From an uncultured Alphaproteobacteria bacterium (lineage in GTDB: Bacteria; Pseudomonadota; Alphaproteobacteria; RF32; CAG-239): DNA of 64,000 nucleotides. Position numbers and translations under genes: made by a program. The stretch spans positions 1 to 64,000 of the forward strand of contig CAJTMA010000001.1 of the NCBI GenBank assembly GCA_910577205.1, written 5' to 3'. Shown here in pieces: positions 25,248 to 34,111 of this stretch. Every line of letters starts with the position of its first letter. Within the stretch, counting starts at the first letter, position 1. Below the pieces are notes generated by a model. That model had not been told where the DNA came from. It searched no databases and saw only the letters and a list, made by a program, of their open reading frames with translations.

Positions 25248-26228
25248 ATGAAAAAACGGGTATGGGCACTGTTGGATAACCGCATGGGCAGTGTCGGGCA
25301 GATACGCGGCATTACCGGAATCATGAATCCCGAGGCATATGAGATTGTTGAGAAACAGCTGGTTTATAATCGCTGGGCAAATCTGCCAAATTTGTTAAAA
25401 GGCTGCTCGCTGCTCGGGCTGACAAAACAAAGCAAAACCTCTATCAGCAAGGACTTTCCCGAGCTGGTTATTTCGGCCAGCCGCCGCACCGCGACCGCTG
25501 CTTTATGGATAAAAAAACAGTCGCCGCAAACAAAAGTCATTCAGCTGCTGCACCCGGATGTCAGCACTGCCAATCTGAAGTTATTTGACCGTATTTTTTT
25601 GCCCGAACATGACCGCTATAAGCAGTCGGCCGGAAATTGCTTTTATACCACAGGGTCACCACACCGGGTTTCGGCCAAAGCTTTGGAAGAAGCCCAAGGA
25701 AAATGGCAGAAGAGCTTTGAAGCTTTGCCCAAACCGCTGACCGCAGTGATTGTCGGCGGTAGTATCAAAGGCAAACCTTTTGCTCTGGAAAATGCGAAAG
25801 AATTGGGGCGGCAAATCAGGCTGCTCAAGGAAAGAACCGGCGGTTCAGTTTTGATTACAGATTCCAAGCGCACCGGAAATGAAGCCGAAAAAATCATTAT
25901 GGCAGAGCTGGACGGCATTCCCATTCACAGCTACCTCTGGGGCAGCAAAGATGATAATCCGATTATGGGATATTGGGCTTGCGCGGATAATATTGTGGTA
26001 ACCGGTGATTCTGTTTCCATGACTTGCGAATCCTGCGGCGCGGGAAAACCAGTGTTTATTTTCTGTGGCGAAAACTGGCTGACACCCAAGCATTACCGCT
26101 TTGTCGAATCGCTTTATGCCGGAGGATACGCCGTTCCGCTCGCTGAAAACTGTGAGAAATTTACTGAAGGCAAAGTTTTGTTTCCCGCGACAGAGATTGT
26201 CGCAGAAATTGACAAGTTGTTTGAATAA
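25248..26228 (+). CDS. ELM1/DUF1022-family protein
   Basis: A 326-residue protein of the ELM1 family, found in alphaproteobacteria and as the plant mitochondrial fission factor ELM1. It shows the family features WALLDNRMGSVGQIRGI at the N-terminus, LLHPDV (about residues 100-105), TAVIVGGSIKG (about 164-174) and a GT-B-like C-terminal half with VVTGDSVSMTCESCGAGKPV (about 246-265). The resemblance to nucleotide-sugar glycosyltransferases suggests an envelope role in bacteria; experimental evidence is thin. Confidence 0.82.
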   Translation: MKKRVWALLDNRMGSVGQIRGITGIMNPEAYEIVEKQLVYNRWANLPNLLKGCSLLGLTKQSKTSISKDFPELVISASRRTATAALWIKKQSPQTKVIQLLHPDVSTANLKLFDRIFLPEHDRYKQSAGNCFYTTGSPHRVSAKALEEAQGKWQKSFEALPKPLTAVIVGGSIKGKPFALENAKELGRQIRLLKERTGGSVLITDSKRTGNEAEKIIMAELDGIPIHSYLWGSKDDNPIMGYWACADNIVVTGDSVSMTCESCGAGKPVFIFCGENWLTPKHYRFVESLYAGGYAVPLAENCEKFTEGKVLFPATEIVAEIDKLFE

Positions 26229-26234
26229 AGGAAA

Positions 26235-26260
26235 CCCGGAGAAAAATCTCCGGGCTTTTT
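26235..26260 (+). terminator. Intrinsic terminator between convergent genes
   Basis: CCCGGAGA / TCTCCGGG with a 4-base A loop and T5. Confidence 0.85.
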
Positions 26261-26261
26261 C

Positions 26262-29156
26262 TTATTTTCCTTCCCGCTGGCCTCTCATATACACTTTCGA
26301 AGGATCAAAGCCTTTAACGGGTTTAACTGCAGGCTTTGCTTCATCTGCCCGCATATCCGGAAATTCAACAGGGTAAGTGTCCGCAGAATCTTTCACGTTT
26401 TTATCCTCAAAAGACGCGTCAACTACCGGTTCAACCATATCCCCTGAAACGCGCGGACTTCCCGACTGTTTGGGAGTTGTTTCTTCCACATGAGGGGGAA
26501 GATTACTGAGAACAGGCTTGGATGCCTGTTCTTCTCCATGAGGCTGCAAGCCATGAACAGAGTGTTGCGTTGTTTGTTTTTCCTCTTGGGTGGGCTGCAA
26601 GCCATGAACAGAGTGTTGCGGATTTTTCTTCTTATCTCTGACTTGAGCCAGATAAGCACCGTTTGAACCGATCCGTTCTTTCATAACCTGCCGGCCGTTT
26701 TCCTGATTGTCAAAAACCATACCCCACGGCAACCCGCCTGTTCGCGGATCATAATGAGTTTCAACAAAGCGGGCATAAATATCCTCGCTGCCGGGATGCT
26801 TATTGATTTCGTAACCGACATCTGCGGCGCTATTGTATGAGTCAACAGGGCGTGCTCCGTCACCGTAAGCATTAAAGTCTTTTAACTTGCCCATGTCATT
26901 GACACCTTCTTCCGTACCGTCATATTGCCCGCCGACATGGTCTTCGACTTTGGTAATGACCTGGTAGTCGGTTTCAGTCAATTTCTGTCCTGACAGAACT
27001 TTCTGGAACACATCCTGATAATTGACAACATGGCCTTGAGCGTCTGTCGCGCTCAAAACTTCGCCGATAGGCATACCCGAATCTGAAAGGGCATTAGCAT
27101 CCGGCGCTAAAACATTGGCATTGTACAGCTTATACAGCAGCATTTCGCTGTTGGACTGGAGCTTGCCGTCAATATAGCTGTTCATTTCAGGATGTTTTTC
27201 TGCCAATTTATCTAGGCTGGCAATAGCGTTATTATGCGCTTCTTCGCGGTGTGCCAACGGGTCGGTTGAATTCGCATCCCGATAGTCTTCGTGTATCCAT
27301 TGCTTATCTAAGTACTCACTATAACGGATACCATCATTTCTTTTATCGGCCCAATCCAGCTCATCCTGGCTGTAATCCCGGGTTGTAAAGCCATTTTCGC
27401 CTTTTTCATATAAGAAAGCACCCGGTTCATCTTTGCTAATGCCTTGTTCAAACTTATATCCCTGTTCTTCAAGAGTCTGGGCATCCAGCTTGAGCAATTC
27501 CTGCTGTTTGTCAATATCCGTTACCGGAGATTGGTTATAGTGACTGTCATCGGGATTATATTCTCCGGCAGAAACTGTTTCCTTAAAATAATCTGCCGTG
27601 AAGTCATCCACCCCGGAAACTTCAACAGCTTTCCCCAACAGCAGGCTTGAGGCAACGGCCACACTAACGGATGCTCCGCTGGACATCAAACTTTTTCTCA
27701 TGGCTTTCCAGCGGCTTTCTCCTTTTGCCCGGCTCGCCTTATAAGATTTAATCACGTTAGTTCCCGTGGCAACAACGGCCGAACCAAGCCCCAAGACAAT
27801 ACTGCCGCCAGGCATATAAGCCGCCGTTGTCAGCATGGCGGACGAGGCTATTTCGCCAATATGGCTGCCTAACCATTTTAACGAACTAAACTCTTGCCCG
27901 TTTTTCTTAGCTGCTTCTCGTTCTCTCTTATATTTGGTGCTCAGCCGCCATGCCGCTTGTGAGGCGACATAGGTGCCGTAAACAAAATTTCCGCCCGGAA
28001 TTAGCTGGCTGCCTAGGCGAACCGCCTGATTAAGGGCTTGGCGTGCCATATTGCCGCGAACGGCCTGACCGAAACTTTTCAGTTGTCCATATAACGGGCT
28101 AAAGCGCTCAATACAGGTATTGTCAAATTTTCTGACTTTGCTATACATCTGCCCTAAGACAGGCGCTTTTTTGCCGATTTTAGTTCCCAGACGGTTTAAC
28201 CATCCCATACTGTCATTGGTATAGTTGGCGAACTGCCCAACCAAAGCACCATGATTAACCGTATAATCTTTTCCTGAGATCATATCTGATAGAGCTTTTT
28301 GAGCATTTGCCTCAGCTTGCGCAGGAGTAAACCCCGGTTTGCCGCCATTCAATGACATTTCATTATTAATCACCAGCGCATTGAGTTGTGCAACATAAGC
28401 TTCTTCCATTTCGGCGGCCAGAGCTTTCTTTAAATCTTCTTCTTTGGCGCCTTTGTTTTTGACAGCAGTCTGACGAATAGCCTTTTCGCGGACACTATCA
28501 TGGAACAGTTGAAGCATTTTTTCGCGTTCTTCCGCGTCTGCCATGCCTTTAGCTGAATCTTTGCTCGTAAATTGCAAATGGGAGAGAAACTTTTTATCAT
28601 CTTCATCCAGAAATGTCTCATTTTCAGCCAAAGCGGAAACCTGCCCGTAAGTTTTGCGGATTTCCTCTTCATCTTTCGGACTCAGACCGGCAAAGCCATT
28701 GTCTTCATCATAAATTTTAATTTCAGCTTCCAGCTTTTCTTTAGAAACTGCAATGTTATTTTTGACATTGGTGTCGTTCGTTTGTTTTTCAACATGATCA
28801 AACATAAGGCTAGCGCCATCATAAACATCGGCAATATTACTCTGGTCAACAATGATGTCGCCTTTGGCATAATCTTCGGTTTTCTTAACCATTGTTGCCA
28901 AAACCGTTTGATGAGCTTGTTCCAGCTGAGCCTTAACATTAGCGTCTTTTGTCTTTCCGGCCGCTTCCATCAGCCAATTATCGGCATCAACCAGTCTTTT
29001 GGGCGGATAAGCTTCTAAAATGGCTTCTTTGGCTTTCTTTTCTTCATTATAAAAAGTTAACCGTTCTTCCGGTGTGAGGGCGGCTTTAAGCTCTTCTGTC
29101 GTTCTGGCTTTGGCTTCGGGTGATAGATTAGCAAAATTTGCCGGTAGCTTGCCCAT
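26262..29156 (-). CDS. Large unknown protein (964 residues) with central hydrophobic region
   Basis: I do not recognise the family. Residues 1-330 are charged and helical with repeated Lys/Glu/Ala motifs. Residues 360-520 carry hydrophobic stretches (LGSQLIPGGNFVYGTYVASQ; AYMPGGSIVLGLGSAVVATG; SVSVAVASSLLLGKA) that could insert in a membrane. Residues 530-860 are acidic and globular. The tail is Pro/Glu-rich and holds two copies of QHSVHGLQP, encoded by a 28-base direct repeat (26542-26569 and 26593-26620). No signal peptide is visible. The design (soluble ends, central membrane part, no export signal) would suit a secreted effector or a phage-type structural protein; both are guesses. A small gene lies directly upstream. 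Confidence 0.75.
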   Translation of the reverse strand: MGKLPANFANLSPEAKARTTEELKAALTPEERLTFYNEEKKAKEAILEAYPPKRLVDADNWLMEAAGKTKDANVKAQLEQAHQTVLATMVKKTEDYAKGDIIVDQSNIADVYDGASLMFDHVEKQTNDTNVKNNIAVSKEKLEAEIKIYDEDNGFAGLSPKDEEEIRKTYGQVSALAENETFLDEDDKKFLSHLQFTSKDSAKGMADAEEREKMLQLFHDSVREKAIRQTAVKNKGAKEEDLKKALAAEMEEAYVAQLNALVINNEMSLNGGKPGFTPAQAEANAQKALSDMISGKDYTVNHGALVGQFANYTNDSMGWLNRLGTKIGKKAPVLGQMYSKVRKFDNTCIERFSPLYGQLKSFGQAVRGNMARQALNQAVRLGSQLIPGGNFVYGTYVASQAAWRLSTKYKREREAAKKNGQEFSSLKWLGSHIGEIASSAMLTTAAYMPGGSIVLGLGSAVVATGTNVIKSYKASRAKGESRWKAMRKSLMSSGASVSVAVASSLLLGKAVEVSGVDDFTADYFKETVSAGEYNPDDSHYNQSPVTDIDKQQELLKLDAQTLEEQGYKFEQGISKDEPGAFLYEKGENGFTTRDYSQDELDWADKRNDGIRYSEYLDKQWIHEDYRDANSTDPLAHREEAHNNAIASLDKLAEKHPEMNSYIDGKLQSNSEMLLYKLYNANVLAPDANALSDSGMPIGEVLSATDAQGHVVNYQDVFQKVLSGQKLTETDYQVITKVEDHVGGQYDGTEEGVNDMGKLKDFNAYGDGARPVDSYNSAADVGYEINKHPGSEDIYARFVETHYDPRTGGLPWGMVFDNQENGRQVMKERIGSNGAYLAQVRDKKKNPQHSVHGLQPTQEEKQTTQHSVHGLQPHGEEQASKPVLSNLPPHVEETTPKQSGSPRVSGDMVEPVVDASFEDKNVKDSADTYPVEFPDMRADEAKPAVKPVKGFDPSKVYMRGQREGK
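26542..26620. repeat. 28-bp direct repeat inside the large unknown gene
   Basis: GGCTGCAAGCCATGAACAGA plus eight more bases occurs identically at 26542-26569 and 26593-26620, 51 bases apart, giving the duplicated peptide QHSVHGLQP. The 51-base spacing keeps the frame. Confidence 0.85.
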
Positions 29157-29201
29157 GCTGTTTAGAGTGACAATATCTACACCCTGTAAAAAATTCTGCT
29201 G

Positions 29202-29438
29202 CTACAAAAATTGAGTATTGTCGCCATTTATCAACTGCTGCCATTCATCCGAATTGTATCCGGGCTGGCGGCTGTTTAATTTTTCCTGCTGCATTTGATC
29301 TAAGCGTTTGAAAAAGTTATTTTCAAATTCTGTTTTCTCTGCCGGAGTCATTGCGGCATATCGTTTGGCGACTTCTTGGTTGTCTTCTAAATATTTTTCA
29401 AAAACCGCCATATTTTTATTTGTTTGATTATCAGCCAT
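29202..29438 (-). CDS. Small protein preceding the large unknown gene
   Basis: A 78-residue hydrophilic protein with CGGAGGACTG upstream. Its segment MTPAEKTEFENNFFKRLD resembles LTPEERLTFYNEEKK near the start of the 964-residue protein, so the two may share a domain and a common origin. It lies 45 bases upstream and is likely co-transcribed. Confidence 0.65.
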   Translation of the reverse strand: MADNQTNKNMAVFEKYLEDNQEVAKRYAAMTPAEKTEFENNFFKRLDQMQQEKLNSRQPGYNSDEWQQLINGDNTQFL

Positions 29439-29647
29439 AACAGTCCTCCGGATAGTAGATTTGGTTACAGAGTAACATATTTTTGTATTTTATACAACTA
29501 TTTTGTCCAAATTTGCGATATTACTCTTATAGCACACATCTCCATTGTTGTCAAAGTATTATTACGCTGACATATTTTTTTGGCTAAAGCGTATAGGCTA
29601 TAAGCACTGAAATTATAAGGAAAAAGGTTTAATTTTTTATTTAGCGT

Positions 29648-29675
29648 CTTGCCAAATGCTTGCTTTTCCCCTATA
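29648..29675 (+). promoter_or_regulatory. Sigma-32-type heat-shock promoter of dnaJ
   Basis: CTTGCCA, 13 bases, then CCCCTATA matches the RpoH consensus (CTTGAAA, 11-16 bases, CCCCATNT). It gives a leader of roughly 45-50 bases before ATG 29728. Confidence 0.65.
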
Positions 29676-29727
29676 AAACCCCTAAATAGTAAAAAACATT
29701 TATCCAAGCATAAAAAACTGATAATCC

Positions 29728-30879
29728 ATGACTGAAAAAGACTATTACGAATTGCTCGAAGTGAGCCGCAGCGCAACCGGAGATGACATCAAGAAATCAT
29801 ATCGCCGGCTGGCAATGAAATATCACCCTGACCGCAATCAGGGCGATAAAGAGGCAGAGCTTAAATTTAAAGAAATCAATGAAGCTTATGAAATCTTAAA
29901 AGACGACCAGAAACGCGCGGCTTATGACCGCTATGGGCATCAGGCTTTTGCTTCAGGTATGGGCGGCGGCAATCCGTTCGGCGGCTTTGAGTTTAATTTT
30001 GGCGGCGGCGGATTTTCTGACATTTTCTCAGATATTTTTTCAGAATTTATGGGCGGCGGCGCTCCCCGAGGTGGACGCCAGTCTTATGCACGCCATGGCG
30101 CCGATGTGCGTTATAATATGGAAATAACTTTGGAAGAAGCTTTTACCGGCGTTGAAAAAGAAATCAGCATTCCGTCTTCCGCCGTTTGTGAGGAATGTCA
30201 CGGACACGGTACGGCCGACGGCAAAGAAGCGCCTGTTTGCCCAACGTGTCACGGCATTGGCAAAATTCAGACCCGCAGCGGCTTTTTCATCACCGAACAA
30301 ACTTGTCCTTCCTGCCGCGGAAAAGGCCGGATTGTCAAAGACAAATGCAAAAAATGCAGCGGCGAAGGAATTATCCATAAGGAAAAACTATTGAAAATCA
30401 AGATTCCGGCCGGGATTGAAACGGATACCCGGATGCGGATTTCCGGCGAAGGCGAACCAGGGCTGCATGGCGGACAAAACGGCGATTTATATGTGTTTAT
30501 CACGGTTAAACCGCATAAGCTGTATACCCGCGAAGGCGGCAATCTTTATACGCGCGTACCTATTTCTATGGCTTGCGCTGCCTTAGGCGGTAAAATTGAA
30601 ATCCCGGGAATTGACGGCGAAAAAATTGAACTGAGCATTAAAGCCGGAACACAGACCGACCAGCAAGTCAAAATTCAAGATGAGGGCATGACAATCCTGC
30701 GCTCCAAGCGCCGCGGCGATTTATTTGTCCGTTTCAGGGTAGAAACGCCGGTTAACCTGTCAGCCAGACAAAAAGAGCTGCTGGAAGAATTTCGCAGTAT
30801 CAGCACGGATGACAATTGCCAGCCCGAAGCTAAAAGCTTTTTGAACAGAATTAAAGATTTGTTCAAATCCGCGGCTTAA
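29728..30879 (+). CDS. dnaJ: Chaperone protein DnaJ
   Basis: A 383-residue type I J-protein. The J-domain covers residues 4-68, with HPD in KYHPDRNQGD. A Gly/Phe linker lies at about 75-115. Four zinc motifs follow: CEECHGHG, CPTCHGIG, CPSCRGKG and CKKCSGEG (about 150-215). The C-terminal client domains follow. It is separate from dnaK and grpE, which are absent from this window. The upstream RpoH-like promoter agrees with heat-shock control. Confidence 0.96.
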   Translation: MTEKDYYELLEVSRSATGDDIKKSYRRLAMKYHPDRNQGDKEAELKFKEINEAYEILKDDQKRAAYDRYGHQAFASGMGGGNPFGGFEFNFGGGGFSDIFSDIFSEFMGGGAPRGGRQSYARHGADVRYNMEITLEEAFTGVEKEISIPSSAVCEECHGHGTADGKEAPVCPTCHGIGKIQTRSGFFITEQTCPSCRGKGRIVKDKCKKCSGEGIIHKEKLLKIKIPAGIETDTRMRISGEGEPGLHGGQNGDLYVFITVKPHKLYTREGGNLYTRVPISMACAALGGKIEIPGIDGEKIELSIKAGTQTDQQVKIQDEGMTILRSKRRGDLFVRFRVETPVNLSARQKELLEEFRSISTDDNCQPEAKSFLNRIKDLFKSAA

Positions 30880-31646
30880 TCATCATCAAACATCTTCGGG
30901 CGTTTGGTCGCAACGACTTTCTGGTACATTCCGCCAAAGTAACAACGGCGGTGCCAGATGTAGTCGAGGCTATGGGACGTAAAAGTATCAATGGTTCTGT
31001 CCCACATTTTTTCGGCAAAAGGCTGGTACAGGCGGTTAAACATTCTGACAATGTAGCGCAGCGGATGCCAGTATGTCGGCTGGGAATAATCAATAAAGAC
31101 GGCTTTGCCGTTTTCGTTCAGGCTGTTCAATGCATTTTCAACCACTTTGATTTTGCTGGCAATCGGCAGTTCATGCAGCAGCATATAGCAAATAACCGTA
31201 TCAAACTTGTTGCCTGTCGGCTCTTCGGCGTTTTGGCGCACAAAATTCATTTGCGGATAAAGCGTTTCATATTTTTCTTCAATCCGGTTTAACTGGGTGC
31301 GATTAACATCCATGACATACAGACGCCCGTAATAGCCGACCTTTTCCGCCACTTCGGCCAACTGGTTGCCGAAAGTTGCCCCCAGCTGCAATACTGTCGT
31401 GTGCGTTTCGACCTCTTCGGCGCAAGCTTCCACTAACTTATTATGCATTCCCAGAGTAAAGAGGTTTAACAGCCAATTATTATCAAACAAGCGGCTTAAT
31501 TTCAGATTATTGTACAGTTTGGAATAAAAGAAACGCTGATATAATGGCACAACCACTTTTTTCTGCGGAGCAAAAACCGGTTCGCCGTCATTGGCTTCTT
31601 CTTGCTCTTCCTGTTCATATTCAAGTTCCGAAATCAGTTTAATCAT
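30876..31646 (-). CDS. rquA: RquA-like methyltransferase (rhodoquinone biosynthesis)
   Basis: A 256-residue class I SAM-methyltransferase-like protein. It carries TVLQLGATFGNQLAEVA (motif I region, about residues 90-106), VICYMLLHELPIASKIKVVE (about 153-172) and the distinctive IDYSQPTYWHPLRYIVRMFN (about 187-206) followed by LYQPFAEKMWDRTI. The HE-P and DY--P-WHPLRY motifs match RquA of Rhodospirillum rubrum, which converts ubiquinone to rhodoquinone, the low-potential quinone for fumarate reduction. The stop overlaps dnaJ's end; the start overlaps the HPt gene by 8 bases. Assignment is from recall of the family; another ubiquinone-type methyltransferase is the main alternative. Confidence 0.75.
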   Translation of the reverse strand: MIKLISELEYEQEEQEEANDGEPVFAPQKKVVVPLYQRFFYSKLYNNLKLSRLFDNNWLLNLFTLGMHNKLVEACAEEVETHTTVLQLGATFGNQLAEVAEKVGYYGRLYVMDVNRTQLNRIEEKYETLYPQMNFVRQNAEEPTGNKFDTVICYMLLHELPIASKIKVVENALNSLNENGKAVFIDYSQPTYWHPLRYIVRMFNRLYQPFAEKMWDRTIDTFTSHSLDYIWHRRCYFGGMYQKVVATKRPKMFDDD

Positions 31647-31989
31647 GTTTTTTCTCCAGAAAATCTCTCACTTCTGCCGCTTCCTTATCAAACAAGGAAA
31701 CTAGGTCTGGCAACTTTTCCGCCAAAGCACCGGCTGAACTGCCTGATAAAAAATAATCTTCCCATTCCGCACAGGCCGCCGCAAAAGAAGTCATCCCGCA
31801 AGACAGCGCACCGCTGCGGCGAGCATGAAAAAAATTACGCAGCAAATCGCTTTGCTCAAGAGCCAGCCATCCGGCGACAGTTTCATGCAGCCCCTGTTTG
31901 GTTTCCCGCTCAAATTCCTGCCATAATCCGAACATTTTATCCTGCCCCAGCAACTGCACATATTTTTCAAGCAACTCAGTATTTATCAC
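31639..31989 (-). CDS. HPt-like phosphotransfer protein
   Basis: A 116-residue all-helical protein. The segment NFFHARRSGALSCGMTSFAA, with a candidate phospho-His at residue 55, has the HPt pattern (H--K/R-S/G-A---G---L/F). It overlaps the response regulator by 14 bases and rquA by 8 bases. A regulator/HPt pair without a kinase suggests a relay fed by a hybrid kinase elsewhere. The domain call is by eye. Confidence 0.55.
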   Translation of the reverse strand: MINTELLEKYVQLLGQDKMFGLWQEFERETKQGLHETVAGWLALEQSDLLRNFFHARRSGALSCGMTSFAAACAEWEDYFLSGSSAGALAEKLPDLVSLFDKEAAEVRDFLEKKHD

Positions 31990-32605
31990 GGCTCAACACT
32001 CCGAGGCGTTCAGCTTCGCGCACCGCGCCGGTACGGTTATTGACATTCAGCAATTTCAATATAGCCGTGACATGAAGTTTGACCGTTCCTTCGCTCAGCC
32101 CCAATTCATATGCAATCTGTTTGTTAGATTTGCCTTCGGCAACCGCCCGGATGACATCAATTTGCCGCGGCGTTAAAATATGGGACGCTGCAGCGCTTTG
32201 CTCTGGCTGGTTGTTCAGCAGCTCCGGCGGAATATACATCCCGCCGGCCATAACCAAATTCAGGGCACTGATAATAACGGCATTAGGCGAGGTTTTGGGA
32301 ATATACCCCGATACGCCAATGTCCATGGTTTTTTGCACGATTTCTTTATCAAACACGGCGGAAAGAATTATTATCGGCGTTGACGGCAGCAGCATATGGA
32401 TATGCGGCAGAGCCTCCTGCCATTTTCCTTTGGGCATGGCCAAGTCGGTCATCAGCAAATCGAACCGCCGGTCGCTCTCCAAAAGCGTAAAAATTTCCGC
32501 ATAGTTATGGGCAAAAACCAGTTCTATATCTGGATAACTATCGCGCAGGATGAATTCTAATCCTTTCAGAAACAATTCATGATCATCAGCGACTAAAACC
32601 CGCAT
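31976..32605 (-). CDS. NarL/LuxR-family response regulator
   Basis: A 209-residue two-domain regulator. The receiver spans residues 1-120 with acidic pocket VLVADDHE, phospho-acceptor Asp in LLMTDLAMP (about 55) and Lys in YIPKTSP (about 105). The LuxR HTH is at residues 143-205 (LTPRQIDVIRAVAEGKSNKQ, then LGLSEGTVKLHVTAILKLL). Its ATG overlaps the rsmE stop as TAATG; codons further upstream are in rsmE. It is likely to control genes in concert with the HPt protein; co-transcription with rquA hints at a link to respiration. Confidence 0.9.
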   Translation of the reverse strand: MRVLVADDHELFLKGLEFILRDSYPDIELVFAHNYAEIFTLLESDRRFDLLMTDLAMPKGKWQEALPHIHMLLPSTPIIILSAVFDKEIVQKTMDIGVSGYIPKTSPNAVIISALNLVMAGGMYIPPELLNNQPEQSAAASHILTPRQIDVIRAVAEGKSNKQIAYELGLSEGTVKLHVTAILKLLNVNNRTGAVREAERLGVLSRDKY

Positions 32606-33348
32606 TACTTGTTCTCCGTATAGTCTGTCCAATCGCCGCTTAAAGCCTGCCAACAGCTTAATGCAGCCGCAGCGGCTGTTTCCGCGCGCAAAATCCGCGG
32701 TCCGAGCGTCACGCCTTGGGCAAAATCAAGGCTGCGCAGCAATTTTAATTCATCTTCGGCAAAGCCGCCCTCCGGGCCGATTAAAATAGCCGCAGGCGCA
32801 GGAGCTTGGGCAAAGGCTTGAGCCACGGGCTGGCCGTTGCGGGTTTCATCCATAAAATACAGGCGGCGGGAGGTATCCCAGTTTTGCAGCAGCTTTTCTA
32901 AGGGTTGGGCTTCCGATACAACTGGCAAATCAAGGCGGCGGCATTGTTCGGCAGCTTCAATGCTTTGAGCGACCATGCGGTCACGCCGAACCCGTTCATT
33001 ATTGGTGCGGCGGGTTATTACCGGCAACAGCTGTGATACGCCCAGTTCAACGGCTTTTTGCACAATATAATCCGTCTGGTCTTTTTTTACAGGGGCAAAC
33101 AGCAGCCAGATATCCGGCACGGAAACTATATTCCGCAACTGTTTTCCAACGAGGCCAACACAATGTTTCTTGCTCAGGCAGCGCAGGGTTAATTCATATT
33201 CGCCCGACACGCCGTCAAACCCGCGAAAACATTCTCCATCCGCCAATTTCATCACATTGCGGAGATAGTGGCTTTGAGCTTCGCTCAGTTCCGCTTCTTC
33301 CCCGCATTTTAAAAGTTGGCTGAAATATAGGCGCAGCGTTGACGTCAC
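32605..33348 (-). CDS. rsmE: 16S rRNA m3U1498 methyltransferase RsmE
   Basis: A 247-residue SPOUT methyltransferase that methylates N3 of U1498 in 16S rRNA. An N-terminal PUA-like part (SEAQSHYLRNVMKLADGECF) precedes the knotted SAM site IGPEGGFAEDEL (about residues 190-201) and LGPRILRAETAAAAAL (about 215-230), both diagnostic. It is followed at once by the response regulator gene (one-base overlap). Confidence 0.95.
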   Translation of the reverse strand: MTSTLRLYFSQLLKCGEEAELSEAQSHYLRNVMKLADGECFRGFDGVSGEYELTLRCLSKKHCVGLVGKQLRNIVSVPDIWLLFAPVKKDQTDYIVQKAVELGVSQLLPVITRRTNNERVRRDRMVAQSIEAAEQCRRLDLPVVSEAQPLEKLLQNWDTSRRLYFMDETRNGQPVAQAFAQAPAPAAILIGPEGGFAEDELKLLRSLDFAQGVTLGPRILRAETAAAAALSCWQALSGDWTDYTENK

Positions 33349-33350
33349 TC

Positions 33351-34013
33351 TTATCCCCCGACTTTGACAACAATCATTTTAGTTTCAAGCACCTTGACAT
33401 TCATCGGATCGGCCACATCAAGGCAGTCAAAGTAAACCGTTTCCTTGCCCGGCGCTTTGGCTTTAAATACAACATGAAAGAAACCGTCTTCATCGCGGCT
33501 GGAAAGGTATTCCAACGATTTGTATTCTTTATCAAAATTCCAATTAAGATTAGAGGCACTGCGCAATTTAATGTCAATTGTGTGTCCCATGCCCAAATTT
33601 GCTTTAGATGACGGTTCGGTCAGCGTCATGATAATATCTTCGCTCTGTTGAACCGCCGGTTCTGACAGCTTGGCAGACGCATTCGGCGAGGCTGTTCCTT
33701 GAGAAAACATTACGTCGGCAATGCTGCCGTAATCAATTGTACTGTCTTGCGGAACGGCGGCTAAAATGTTTCCGGCTTCGGCTTCTTCCGCTTTTTTAGC
33801 GGCTTCCAAGGCTTCCTGCTGACGCTCCAACCTTTCGCCATAAGGAAGGCCGAACCCTTCTTCCGGCTCAGCGCGGGCAGCTTCTTCCAAAGCTAAAGCC
33901 TCAGCGGCGGCAACTTCCGGAGATTCCTGGCGCGGTGCTTGCTGGGCACAGACGTTTCCGGCAGCCAGACACAATCCAAATCCAATCCCTAAAAGCTGTC
34001 TTCCCTTTATCAT
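33351..34013 (-). CDS. Exported protein of unknown function
   Basis: A 220-residue protein with a signal peptide ending AGNVCAQ (about residue 24). Residues 30-110 are Ala/Glu-rich. The C-terminal 100 residues (IIMTLTEPSSKANLGMGHTI, then FKAKAPGKETVYFDCLDVAD) form a beta-rich domain reminiscent of cadherin-like or pilus/secretin-associated domains, but I cannot name it. It ends two bases upstream of rsmE on the same strand, so it leads the operon. Confidence 0.65.
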   Translation of the reverse strand: MIKGRQLLGIGFGLCLAAGNVCAQQAPRQESPEVAAAEALALEEAARAEPEEGFGLPYGERLERQQEALEAAKKAEEAEAGNILAAVPQDSTIDYGSIADVMFSQGTASPNASAKLSEPAVQQSEDIIMTLTEPSSKANLGMGHTIDIKLRSASNLNWNFDKEYKSLEYLSSRDEDGFFHVVFKAKAPGKETVYFDCLDVADPMNVKVLETKMIVVKVGG

Positions 34014-34111
34014 TGCCGCCTCCTTGTTTTAAATCTGTGTAAATTTGATTTGCTGCTTATCAATTTATATCAGATATGTTAATGAATAGATAAAATTTTA
34101 TAATTACTTAC

